DNA from: Aphodosoma sp045658305
GTDB taxonomy: Bacteria > Bacteroidota > Bacteroidia > Bacteroidales > Paludibacteraceae
Length of the DNA: 16,339 nt
Assembly: GCA_045658305.1 (NCBI GenBank)
Contig: JAZOUT010000102.1
Span: 1 to 16,339, forward strand
Direction of reading: 5' to 3'
Positions 7,192-14,696 of the stretch are shown in pieces. Positions within the stretch are counted from its first letter, which is position 1, and the number at the start of each line of letters is the position of its first letter. The notes under the pieces are model-generated. The model ran no database searches, was not told the DNA's origin, and saw only the letters and a program-made list of their open reading frames with translations. The position numbers and the translations under genes were made by a program.

Positions 7192-7949
7192 AGAGGGGGG
7201 TGATATTTTTGTTGTGCTTTGTGGCTTGTGCATTTTGTATTGATTTAAATGCTCAATTTTCTAGCATGAGCAATAATTCATCGTCGTATAATAGTGATGA
7301 AGAATATAATCAAGGTCCTAAAGTAAAGCAACTCCAAGGAGATGTTTTTCGAGGTTTGTCTGTTCATGCTGATATAGGGTCCCCGATCATCTCTCTTTTA
7401 GGTGGTTATGCTCGTAGTTATGAAGTGCAATTAGATGTAAATCTCTATCGCCGTTTGTATCCAATATTCGAAATGGGGTATGCTACAGCTCGAAAAGAGG
7501 CTATATCAAAGATTGTATATGATACTAAAGCTCCATTTTTTCGAGTGGGGTTGAATTATGGATTGTTGAAACCATTTTATGATGATGGTACCGAGCGTTC
7601 GGTAATATGTTATCCTTTTGTTGGGTTGCGATATGCCTTTTCTCCAGTTACTTATAATCTTTCAAATGTAGTGATAAAAGATGAGTATTGGGGTACTTCA
7701 ACAGTTGACAATTTTAGAAATAATGTAGAATATGCTGGTTGGATGGAAGTTGTAGGCGGAGTGAGAGTTGATTTATTCAAAGGCTTTACACTAGGATGGT
7801 CAATACGATTGAAAACATTTTTGCATACTTCGGCACCTGATAAATCTTATGTTTGGTATGTTCCTGGATATGGTAAATCATCAGGTATGGGCGTAATGTT
7901 TAACTATACAATAGGTTATACTTTTTATACAGGCGAAAATACAAAATGA
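7188..7949 (+). CDS. DUF6048-type outer-membrane beta-barrel protein
   Basis: A 253-residue secreted protein of unknown function. Residues 1-22 are a signal peptide (core VIFLLCFVACAFCI, cleavage after LNA). A Ser/Asn-rich linker follows, then alternating amphipathic strands with aromatic ends, for example VQLDVNLYRRLYPIFEMGYA, FFRVGLNYGLL, YPFVGLRYAF, GFTLGWSIRLKTFL and a terminal GVMFNYTIGYTFYTG. This pattern fits a small outer-membrane barrel. Position after a DUF6452-like lipoprotein supports the DUF6048 name. Both its start and its stop overlap the neighbouring genes by ATGA, so it is tightly coupled to the lipoprotein and to the GHL10 hydrolase. The lipoprotein and barrel could be partners; that is inference. 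Confidence 0.7.
   Translation: MKRGVIFLLCFVACAFCIDLNAQFSSMSNNSSSYNSDEEYNQGPKVKQLQGDVFRGLSVHADIGSPIISLLGGYARSYEVQLDVNLYRRLYPIFEMGYATARKEAISKIVYDTKAPFFRVGLNYGLLKPFYDDGTERSVICYPFVGLRYAFSPVTYNLSNVVIKDEYWGTSTVDNFRNNVEYAGWMEVVGGVRVDLFKGFTLGWSIRLKTFLHTSAPDKSYVWYVPGYGKSSGMGVMFNYTIGYTFYTGENTK
7212..7239 (+). repeat. Degenerate heptamer repeat encoding the DUF6048 signal-peptide core
   Basis: Units TTGTGCT, TTGTGGC, TTGTGCA and TTTTGTA run in 7-bp phase. They encode the hydrophobic core LCFVACAFC, in the same Cys spacing as the GH13 leader (LCIVYCALC). The units are more decayed than at 2443-2470. Confidence 0.45.
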
Positions 7950-9451
7950 AAAAAACACTACTGATATTTATTGTACATTGCGTATTGAGCATTGTGTGTT
8001 GTAACGCTCAGCATAAGCATGAAATGCGTGCTGCATGGATAGCAACTGTGGCTAATATCGACTGGCCACAACGTGGTTGTTTTGATGTTGATTCTCAAAA
8101 GGTTCAAATGATTGAGATTCTCGATAGTCTCGCATCATTGAAATTTAATGCTATTGTATTTCAAATACGTCCAACGGCTGATGCTCTTTATCAATCTGAT
8201 TTAGAGCCTTGGTCGCTTTTTTTGACTGGTAAACAAGGAATTGCTCCTAGTCCTTTTTATGATCCATTGGAGTTTACGATTGCCGAAGCACATAAGCGTC
8301 AAATTGAGGTGCATGTATGGCTTAATCCTTATCGAGTGTTGAATGTCAATGATTTGAAACTTTTAACCCCTAATCATTTATATTTTCGTAAGCCAGAGTT
8401 ATTTGTCAAATATGGTAAACAATACTATTTTAATCCAGGACTCGATGAAACTCGCTTATACCTAAATAATGTAGTAGCTGATATTGTTACTCGTTATGAT
8501 ATTGATGCAGTGCATTTCGACGATTATTTCTATCCTTATCGAGTTGTAGGTGAGGAATTTCCAGATGATAAAACATTTGCACAATACCCTCGTGGATTTA
8601 AAAGTAAAGATGATTGGCGTCGTAATAACGTAAATCTTATTATTCAGGAACTTAGTCTTACTATTAAATCTATAAAACCTTGGGTCGAATTTGGTATTAG
8701 TCCATTTGGCGTTTGGCGTAATGCCGATCAAGATATCAATGGTAGTGCAACACAAGCAGGTTGTACCAATTATGACGACCTTTATGCAGATGTACGTCTT
8801 TGGTTGCGTAAGGGGTGGATTGATTATGTTGTACCACAGTTATATTGGGAAATTGGTAAGAAAGTAGCAGATTATGAGGTGTTGGTTGATTGGTGGAGTA
8901 AGAATAGTTTTGGCCGTAATCTATATATAGGCTTGTCTGCATCTAATTTAGGTCATGGCAAAATAGAGGCATGGAAACGACCAAACGAACTTTGTCGTCA
9001 ATTGGCCATGAATAAAAAACACCCAGCCACAAGCGGTGCAGTCTATTTTTCTTGTAAAGGTTTGTTGCGTAATGCACAAGGATTGTGTGATAGTCTTCAG
9101 CATACTTATTATAAATATCCAGCTCTCAATCCTGAAAACAAGAATCTTAGAGGTTTTTCTTCTGCTGCACCACGCAATCTTCGCATAGAAAATGGTAAAC
9201 TTCGTTGGGATGCCGTAATTGACGAGGATGGTTATCAAGTAGCTTATTACGTAGTTTATATGTTTGATGCTTCGTCAAACGAATTAGATACAGAAGAGCC
9301 ATCAAATATATTAATGAAAACAAATAATACCGAAATAGACCTCTCAACCATCGATACAAAAGGATTGAAACGTGTAAAATTTATAGTGACCACAATCAAC
9401 CGTTTCCGTCAAGAAAGCGCAGTTGTTGATACAGTTACTTATACATATTGA
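7946..9451 (+). CDS. GHL10-family glycoside hydrolase (DUF187/YngK/DigH-like), secreted
   Basis: A 501-residue periplasmic enzyme. Residues 1-21 are a signal peptide with a Cys-rich core (IFIVHCVLSIVCCNA). The catalytic barrel starts with EMRAAWIATVANIDWP (26-41), then FNAIVFQIRPTADALY (67-82), VHVWLNPYRV (122-131), DAVHFDDYFYPY (187-198) and DYVVPQLYWEIG. These are the blocks of the GHL10 family (PF02638). About the last 100 residues form a beta domain resembling fibronectin type III. E. coli DigH (YddW), a member of this family, cleaves peptidoglycan strands stripped of stem peptides, so a cell-wall substrate is likely here, though other glycans remain possible. It overlaps the preceding gene by ATGA and lies 32 bp before kdsB. 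Confidence 0.88.
   Translation: MKKTLLIFIVHCVLSIVCCNAQHKHEMRAAWIATVANIDWPQRGCFDVDSQKVQMIEILDSLASLKFNAIVFQIRPTADALYQSDLEPWSLFLTGKQGIAPSPFYDPLEFTIAEAHKRQIEVHVWLNPYRVLNVNDLKLLTPNHLYFRKPELFVKYGKQYYFNPGLDETRLYLNNVVADIVTRYDIDAVHFDDYFYPYRVVGEEFPDDKTFAQYPRGFKSKDDWRRNNVNLIIQELSLTIKSIKPWVEFGISPFGVWRNADQDINGSATQAGCTNYDDLYADVRLWLRKGWIDYVVPQLYWEIGKKVADYEVLVDWWSKNSFGRNLYIGLSASNLGHGKIEAWKRPNELCRQLAMNKKHPATSGAVYFSCKGLLRNAQGLCDSLQHTYYKYPALNPENKNLRGFSSAAPRNLRIENGKLRWDAVIDEDGYQVAYYVVYMFDASSNELDTEEPSNILMKTNNTEIDLSTIDTKGLKRVKFIVTTINRFRQESAVVDTVTYTY
7970..8004 (+). repeat. Heptamer tandem repeat encoding the GHL10 signal-peptide core
   Basis: Five 7-bp units in phase: ATTGTAC, ATTGCGT, ATTGAGC, ATTGTGT and GTTGTAA. 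ATTG opens four of them. They encode IVHCVLSIVCC, again a hydrophobic core with Cys every few residues, comparable to the GH13 leader at 2443-2470. Confidence 0.65.
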
Positions 9452-9483
9452 GATTGAAATTTAGTTATTAACTCCTCTTAAAT

Positions 9484-10242
9484 ATGAAATTTCTTGCAAT
9501 CATACCAGCGCGTTATGCTTCTACTCGTTTCCCTGCAAAACCATTAGCAATATTAGATGGGAAGCCTGTTATTCAACATGTTTATGAGCGAGTGTCAACT
9601 TTATTAGATGCAGTCGTAGCCACTGATGATCAACGTATTTTTGATATAGTCGTAGGATTTGGTGGTCAAGTAGTGATGACATCCAATGAGCATCGCACTG
9701 GTACTGATCGCTGTTTCGAAGCATACAATAATTTTGGAGTAGAGGCAGATGTCGTTATCAATGTTCAAGGTGATGAACCATTCATTGCCGAAGAGCAAAT
9801 AAAACTATTAATGCAATGTTTCGACAATCCACAAACCGATATCGCAACGCTCATTAAGCCATTCCCTTCTGGCACACCTTTCAGCGTATTAGCTAACCCT
9901 AACATACCGAAAGTTATCACTAATCCACAAGGGCAAGCCATATATTTTTCTCGTAGTGTAATCCCATATTTTCGAGGAAAAGAAAACGAAGATTGGACAT
10001 CATTCTATACATATTACAAGCATATAGGCATTTATGCCTACCGAGTTCAAATCTTAAAACAAATAACACAATTAACACAAACACCGCTCGAACTAGCAGA
10101 ATCACTAGAGCAACTTCGTTGGCTCGAAAACCGATTAACAATTCAGACCGCTATCACAAATATTGAAACAATCGGTATCGATACCCCCGAAGATTTACTC
10201 AAAGCCGAGCAATATTTGCAACAAAAAAAGCAGTCAAAATAA
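9484..10242 (+). CDS. kdsB: 3-deoxy-manno-octulosonate cytidylyltransferase (CMP-Kdo synthetase)
   Basis: A 252-residue cytoplasmic enzyme that activates Kdo with CTP to CMP-Kdo for the LPS inner core. The normal family length is about 250. Signature blocks are the N-terminal nucleotide loop IIPARYASTRFPAKPL (6-21), VVATDDQRIF, MTSNEHRTGTDRCFEA, VINVQGDEPFI with the metal-binding Asp, and the C-terminal ETIGIDTPEDLLKAE. The start at 9484 gives the standard N-terminus MKFLAIIPARY. It lies 32 bp after the GHL10 gene with no terminator between, so it is probably the last envelope gene of the operon and fits the GT2 and outer-membrane context. Confidence 0.97.
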   Translation: MKFLAIIPARYASTRFPAKPLAILDGKPVIQHVYERVSTLLDAVVATDDQRIFDIVVGFGGQVVMTSNEHRTGTDRCFEAYNNFGVEADVVINVQGDEPFIAEEQIKLLMQCFDNPQTDIATLIKPFPSGTPFSVLANPNIPKVITNPQGQAIYFSRSVIPYFRGKENEDWTSFYTYYKHIGIYAYRVQILKQITQLTQTPLELAESLEQLRWLENRLTIQTAITNIETIGIDTPEDLLKAEQYLQQKKQSK

Positions 10243-10373
10243 TACCCACTCACAGTGTGTATTCTGCTCCTAAAATTCCTAAATTTAAACATAGGATACA
10301 GCATACTGCAAGCAAGGTGCACCTTACCTTCAAAATACACACTCACAATGTGTGTTCGTCATGAATTTAAACA
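10241..10373 (+). repeat. Partial direct duplication in the kdsB-pyrH gap with a central palindrome
   Basis: A 26-bp block at 10241-10266 (core CACTCACAGTGTGT) recurs at 10334-10359 (core CACTCACAATGTGT) with a few changes. Each is followed by AATTTAAACA, at 10282-10291 and 10364-10373. The second copy has lost 11 bp between these two parts. Each core carries a small inverted repeat (CACA/TGTG). Between the copies, 10314-10325 is a perfect 12-bp palindrome, AAGGTGCACCTT. The first copy begins within the kdsB stop codon. No TAnnTTTG promoter is obvious here. Confidence 0.65.
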
Positions 10374-10390
10374 CCAAAAATATATCAGTT

Positions 10391-11098
10391 ATGAAATTTA
10401 AAAGAATACTTCTCAAGCTTAGCGGCGAATCGCTAATGGGAAACAAGCAACATGGCATCGATGACCAACGTCTATCTGAATATGCCGAACAAATAGCCGA
10501 AATCACACGTATGGGCATCCAAGTCGGAATCGTTATCGGTGGAGGTAATATCTTTCGTGGTTTAAGTGGTGCAGGTCGTGGTTTTGATCGTATCAAAGGT
10601 GACCAAATGGGTATGCTTGCAACTGTGATTAATTCCCTTGCATTAAGTTCAGCACTTGAAACTAAAGGCGTTAAAGCTCGTGTTCTTACAGCAGTACGCA
10701 TGGAGCCAATTGGCGAATTTTACACTCGCGACAAAGCTGTTGAAGCTCTCGAACGTGGCGAAGTTGCAATCTTCTCTGCAGGTACAGGCAATCCATATTT
10801 CACAACCGATACAGGCTCATCACTTCGTGGTATCGAAATCAAAGCCGACGTAATGCTCAAAGGTACACGCGTTGATGGTATCTATACTGCAGATCCAGAA
10901 AAAGACCCAACAGCAACCAAGTTTGATGAAATCACTTATGATGAAATTTACAATCGTGGACTTAAAGTTATGGACCTTACAGCCACTACAATGTGTAAAG
11001 AAAATAATCTCCCAATTATCGTTTTTGATATGGATACAGTAGGTAATCTTGTCAAAGTAGTATCTGGCGAGAAAATTGGTACGTATGTGCATAATTAA
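10391..11098 (+). CDS. pyrH: UMP kinase
   Basis: A 235-residue cytoplasmic kinase of the amino-acid-kinase fold that converts UMP to UDP using ATP, essential for pyrimidine nucleotides. Signature blocks are FKRILLKLSGESLMG at the N-terminus, VGIVIGGGNIFRG, FDRIKGDQMGMLATVINSLAL, TDTGSSLRGIEI, DVMLKGTRVDGIYTADPEKDP and MDLTATTMCKENNLPIIVFDMD. The length matches the family. The ATG at 10391 is chosen because it gives the usual MKFKRILLKLSGES start. The in-frame GTG at 10352 and ATG at 10361 would add a non-conserved tail lying inside the duplicated segment. It is 148 bp after kdsB and ends at a terminator. The frr gene that often follows pyrH is absent here and lies at the left edge of the window on the minus strand. 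Confidence 0.97.
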   Translation: MKFKRILLKLSGESLMGNKQHGIDDQRLSEYAEQIAEITRMGIQVGIVIGGGNIFRGLSGAGRGFDRIKGDQMGMLATVINSLALSSALETKGVKARVLTAVRMEPIGEFYTRDKAVEALERGEVAIFSAGTGNPYFTTDTGSSLRGIEIKADVMLKGTRVDGIYTADPEKDPTATKFDEITYDEIYNRGLKVMDLTATTMCKENNLPIIVFDMDTVGNLVKVVSGEKIGTYVHN

Positions 11099-11127
11099 AT
11101 TTTTTGGAAAATAAAAGTTATCTTTTT

Positions 11128-11160
11128 GAGGGCATTAATATACTAATGCTCTCATTTTTA
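11128..11160 (+). terminator. Intrinsic terminator after pyrH
   Basis: GAGGGCATTA (11128-11137) pairs with TAATGCTCTC (11144-11153) over a 6-nt loop, with one G-T wobble, followed by ATTTTTA and more T-rich sequence. It ends the envelope-kdsB-pyrH unit 30 bp after the pyrH stop. Confidence 0.88.
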
Positions 11161-11199
11161 TATATTTTTTTGTTAAAAAATAAAAAAACATATAAAAAG

Positions 11200-11230
11200 T
11201 TTGTAGTTTAGAAAAAAAGTTGTAACTTTA
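11200..11230 (+). promoter_or_regulatory. Likely promoter of the glycogen cluster
   Basis: TTTG at 11200-11203 and TAACTTTA at 11223-11230 (one mismatch to TAnnTTTG) are 19 bp apart. The start of transcription would be near 11236-11238, giving a leader of about 75 nt before the ATG at 11312. Its place straight after the pyrH terminator supports a new transcription unit. Confidence 0.58.
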
Positions 11231-11311
11231 TGGCGCATTTTAGGAGTGGTATATGATAATGTAAGTGGAGATTGAATTTTGTTTTTGAGAATTAATTATA
11301 AATCTAATATA

Positions 11312-13264
11312 ATGAATTACTTGAGATTTGACAGGCTGTTGATGACGAACTTGGAGAAGTCGTTGGATAAAGAGATGTTACGCACAAATCGTGCAGGAGC
11401 CTATTCGAGTGGTACTATCGTTGATTGTAATACGCGTAAGTACCATGGATTGTTGGTTGTTCCAGTTGAAGAGCTTGGGGGCAACCATGTTTTGTTGTCT
11501 TCGTGCGATGAGACTGTGATTCAACACGGAGCAGAGTTCAATATCGGCTTACATAAATATGCAGGAGATTATTATAGCCCTCGTGGGCATAAATATATTC
11601 GCGAGTTCCGCATGGGTTCAGTTGCAACTACCATTTATCGTATCGGTGGTGTGATTTTGCAAAAAGAGCGTATTTTGGTCTCTAACGAAAATCGTGTGTT
11701 AGTAGCATATACATTGCTTGAAGCTCATTCTGCAACTACGCTACGTTTGCGCCCATTCCTCGCATTCCGTAGTGTGAATAAATTGACTGAGCAGAACACT
11801 GTTGCTTGTACTGATTATGCAGAAGCAGAAAATGGTGTATCATTCTGTATGTATGAAGGTTATCCTAATCTTGTGATGCAAACGAATAAGCAAGTGCAAT
11901 GGGTGTCAGAGCCTAATTGGTATAATGGAGTAGAGTATCTAAAAGAGGCCGAGCGTGGTTATGCATTCAAAGAAGATTTGTTTGTACCAGGATATTTTGA
12001 ACTCTCTATCAAAAAGGGCGAAACCGTAGTATTCTCTGCAGGTACAGATGCCATTTCTCCTCGTAAGATGAAACGTTTGTTCGAAGAAGAGAAGGAAACA
12101 AGAATGGAACGTTCTGATTTTATGGCATGTTTGAAAGCTTCGGCTGATCAATTCCATAATAAATTATCTGATGGTTCTTATCTTTTGGCAGGTTGCCCAT
12201 GGTTTGATTATCGTGCTAGAGATCAATTTATTTCTCTCCCAGGTGTTACGCTTTATGCCGATAAAGATAAGGCTTTTGATGAAATAATGACGTATGCATC
12301 AGTAGCTTTGCGTGAATTTATGAATGGAGAGCCTGCAACAACTCATTTGAAAGAGGTTGATTCGCCTGATGTATTGTTATGGGCTGTATGGGCTATTCAA
12401 CAATATGCTACTGTGAATGGCGCAGAAGTGGCTGCGAATAAATATGGTCAGTTGGTATTTGATATTGTCAATTATATTCGTCGTCAGCAACATCCAAACC
12501 TTGCAGTGCATGACAATGGACTCTTGTTTGTTAATGGAAGAGAGCGTCCTGCAACATGGATGAACGCAGTAGAGAATGGTTGGCCGATTACTCCACGTAC
12601 GGGTTATGTGGTGGAAATAAATGCTTTGTGGTATAATACGTTGAAATTTGCTGCGGAGTTGGCTACTGCGCTTAAAGCAGAAAACCAAGCGGATTTGTTT
12701 GATTATCAAGCAGGTATTTCAGGGCAATCGTTGGTTGCTAAATTCTGGAATGGCACATATCTCTATGATTATGTAGAGGGCGATTATTGCAATAAAGAGG
12801 TTCGTCCAAATATGTTGTTTGCAGTATCGTTGCCATATTCGGCATTAGATAGAAAACAACAAAAATCAGTTGTAGATATTGTTACTCGTGAGTTGTTGAC
12901 AATTAAAGGTTTGCGTAGTCTTAGTCCAAAGAGTGGTATGTATCGTCCTGAATATATAGGAGGTGAATTGGAGCGTGATAGAAACTATCATAATGGACCA
13001 ATTTGGCCGTGGACAACAGCAGCATTTGTAGAGGCATATCTCAGAGTGTATAAGATGAGTGGAGTGTCATTTGTGATGCGTATTATGGCAGGTTTTGAGC
13101 CTGAAATGAAAGAGCTTACTCTTGGTACAATCTCAGAATTATATGATGGTAATCCTCCATTCCGTGGTCATGGGGCTATGAGTTTTGCCATGTCGGTAGC
13201 AGAAGTTCTTCGTGCAACTTCGATTGTACATAAAGCTAAGTGCGAGATGCTTAATGCTCGATAA
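11312..13264 (+). CDS. GH133 bacterial-type glycogen debranching enzyme (amylo-alpha-1,6-glucosidase), with Asn in the WMD motif
   Basis: A 650-residue cytoplasmic protein of the archaeal/bacterial debranching-enzyme type. The N-terminal domain has LRTNRAGAYSSGT (23-35) and NTRKYHGLLVVP (40-51). The C-terminal (alpha/alpha)6 barrel has AGCPWFDYRARDQFISLPG (293-311), TPRTGYVVEINALWYNTL (427-444), RNYHNGPIWPWTTAAF (557-572) and SVAEVLRA (628-635) with the presumed base E631. In most family members I know, the motif before TPR is TWMDA, whose Asp is the presumed general acid. Here it reads TWMNA, with Asn418 (codon AAC, 12563-12565). The ATG at 11312 is preferred to the upstream TTG at 11279, which adds a non-conserved 11 residues. 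It heads the GH133-GT4-GH57 cluster. Overall family is certain; activity is not. Confidence 0.9.
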   Translation: MNYLRFDRLLMTNLEKSLDKEMLRTNRAGAYSSGTIVDCNTRKYHGLLVVPVEELGGNHVLLSSCDETVIQHGAEFNIGLHKYAGDYYSPRGHKYIREFRMGSVATTIYRIGGVILQKERILVSNENRVLVAYTLLEAHSATTLRLRPFLAFRSVNKLTEQNTVACTDYAEAENGVSFCMYEGYPNLVMQTNKQVQWVSEPNWYNGVEYLKEAERGYAFKEDLFVPGYFELSIKKGETVVFSAGTDAISPRKMKRLFEEEKETRMERSDFMACLKASADQFHNKLSDGSYLLAGCPWFDYRARDQFISLPGVTLYADKDKAFDEIMTYASVALREFMNGEPATTHLKEVDSPDVLLWAVWAIQQYATVNGAEVAANKYGQLVFDIVNYIRRQQHPNLAVHDNGLLFVNGRERPATWMNAVENGWPITPRTGYVVEINALWYNTLKFAAELATALKAENQADLFDYQAGISGQSLVAKFWNGTYLYDYVEGDYCNKEVRPNMLFAVSLPYSALDRKQQKSVVDIVTRELLTIKGLRSLSPKSGMYRPEYIGGELERDRNYHNGPIWPWTTAAFVEAYLRVYKMSGVSFVMRIMAGFEPEMKELTLGTISELYDGNPPFRGHGAMSFAMSVAEVLRATSIVHKAKCEMLNAR

Positions 13265-13357
13265 TTGTAGAGAGTATATATATTAACCTTAAGTAATAAA
13301 GAAATGTTCACAAGTTGAGTAATTTAATTATGATATTGTGAATTATGATTTGATAAA

Positions 13358-14614
13358 ATGAAAGCATTAATGTTTGGGTGGGAATTCCCACCGCATATCT
13401 TAGGTGGATTGGGTACTGCGAGTTTTGGTCTTACTCGAGGTATGAGTATGCAACCAGATATGGATATTACATTCGTTATACCAAAGCCATGGGGTGATGA
13501 AGACCAATCGTTTCTCCGTATTATAGGTGCTAATACAGTGCCTGTAGTTTGGCGCGATGTAGATTGGGATTTTGTAAACAATCGCATAGGTTCTTTTTTA
13601 CATCCTGATACATACTATCATTTCCGTAATGGTATAAAATATAATTTTAATCGTATTGGTACTAATGAATTAGGTTGCATCCAATTCTCTGGTCGTTATC
13701 CAGATAATCTTCTCGAAGAGATAGGTAACTATGAAGCTGTGGCGAGTGTGTTGGCTCATTCGTTAGATTTTGATATTATTCACTCACACGACTGGTTGAC
13801 TTATCCTGCTGGTATTTTTGCTAAACGCATTAGTGGCAAACCAATGGTTATTCACGTGCATGCTACTGATTATGACCGTAGTCGTGGTAATGTGAACCCT
13901 GATGTTTATCGCATTGAGAAAGAGGGTATGGATGCTGCCGACCATATCATTACAGTGTCGAACTTAACTCGTAATACTGTTATTGAAAAATATCATCAAG
14001 ACCCTGCTAAAGTTACAACAGTGCATAATGCCGTAGAACCATTGGATTTTGTTGATGAATTGCATAAATCAGAGCGTAAAGACAAAGTAATTACTTTCTT
14101 AGGGCGTATTACGATGCAAAAGGGTCCTGAATATTTTGTAGAGGTTGCATCTCGAGTATTGGCAACTACTGATGGTGTTCGTTTTGTGATGGCTGGTAGT
14201 GGCGATATGATGGATAAGATGGTGCGCCTTGCTGCTAAAAAAGGTATTGCTGATAAATTCCATTTCACTGGTTTCTTGAAAGGTCGCAACGTATATGAAA
14301 TGTTAGCAGAAAGTGATGTCTATATGATGCCTTCAGTGTCGGAACCATTTGGTATTTCTCCGCTTGAAGCTATGCAATGTGGTACGCCAAGTATTATCTC
14401 AAAACAATCGGGTTGTGCCGAAATTCTCGACCATGCTATTAAGACTGACTATTGGGATATTGATGCGATGGCAGATTATATCCATGCTATTGTGAAATAT
14501 CCTGCTATGTACAAGTCTTTGCGTGAGAATGGATTAGCTGAAATAGACCAAATCCGTTGGGAATATGCAGGTCAGAAAGTTCGTGCAATCTACGATAAAG
14601 TACTTGGTAGATAA
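13358..14614 (+). CDS. GT4 glycogen-synthase-like glycosyltransferase
   Basis: A 418-residue cytoplasmic retaining glycosyltransferase of GT-B fold. The N-terminus MKALMFGWEFPPHILGGLG carries the Gly-rich donor loop (GGLG 16-19). HSHDW (142-146), VIHVHATDYDR (164-173), FLGRITMQKGPEYF (247-260) and the catalytic EX7E motif E329-PFGISPL-E337 in SEPFGISPLEAMQCG are all present. It differs from classical GT5 GlgA and matches the GT4 enzyme found beside GH133 and GH57 genes in Bacteroides glycogen loci. The donor is probably UDP- or ADP-glucose and the product an alpha-1,4-glucan; that is inference from family and context. It starts 93 bp after the GH133 stop with no terminator between, so it is likely co-transcribed. 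Confidence 0.88.
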   Translation: MKALMFGWEFPPHILGGLGTASFGLTRGMSMQPDMDITFVIPKPWGDEDQSFLRIIGANTVPVVWRDVDWDFVNNRIGSFLHPDTYYHFRNGIKYNFNRIGTNELGCIQFSGRYPDNLLEEIGNYEAVASVLAHSLDFDIIHSHDWLTYPAGIFAKRISGKPMVIHVHATDYDRSRGNVNPDVYRIEKEGMDAADHIITVSNLTRNTVIEKYHQDPAKVTTVHNAVEPLDFVDELHKSERKDKVITFLGRITMQKGPEYFVEVASRVLATTDGVRFVMAGSGDMMDKMVRLAAKKGIADKFHFTGFLKGRNVYEMLAESDVYMMPSVSEPFGISPLEAMQCGTPSIISKQSGCAEILDHAIKTDYWDIDAMADYIHAIVKYPAMYKSLRENGLAEIDQIRWEYAGQKVRAIYDKVLGR

Positions 14615-14639
14615 TTAAGAATTAATAATTAATAATTAA
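14612..14639. repeat. Heptamer tandem repeat overlapping the GT4 stop codon
   Basis: Four 7-bp units in phase: three copies of TAATTAA (14612, 14626, 14633) and one GAATTAA (14619). The first unit begins with the TAA stop codon of the GT4 gene, so every unit but one also supplies a TAA in some frame. Confidence 0.75.
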
Positions 14640-14663
14640 AAATGAGCAGAGTAAGAGGGTCTT

Positions 14664-14684
14664 GTTACTCGTTACTCGCTACTA
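14664..14684. repeat. Second heptamer phrase before the GH57 gene
   Basis: GTTACTC at 14664-14670 and 14671-14677, then GCTACTA at 14678-14684, in 7-bp phase. It lies in the leader of the GH57 gene, 24 bp after the TAATTAA heptamer block ends, and ends 12 bp before the start codon. Confidence 0.65.
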
Positions 14685-14696
14685 ATAGTCTAATAT

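Noticed and set aside
11279..11311. Upstream TTG start for the GH133 gene
   Set aside because: It would add 11 residues unlike the family. The ATG at 11312 gives the usual N-terminus.
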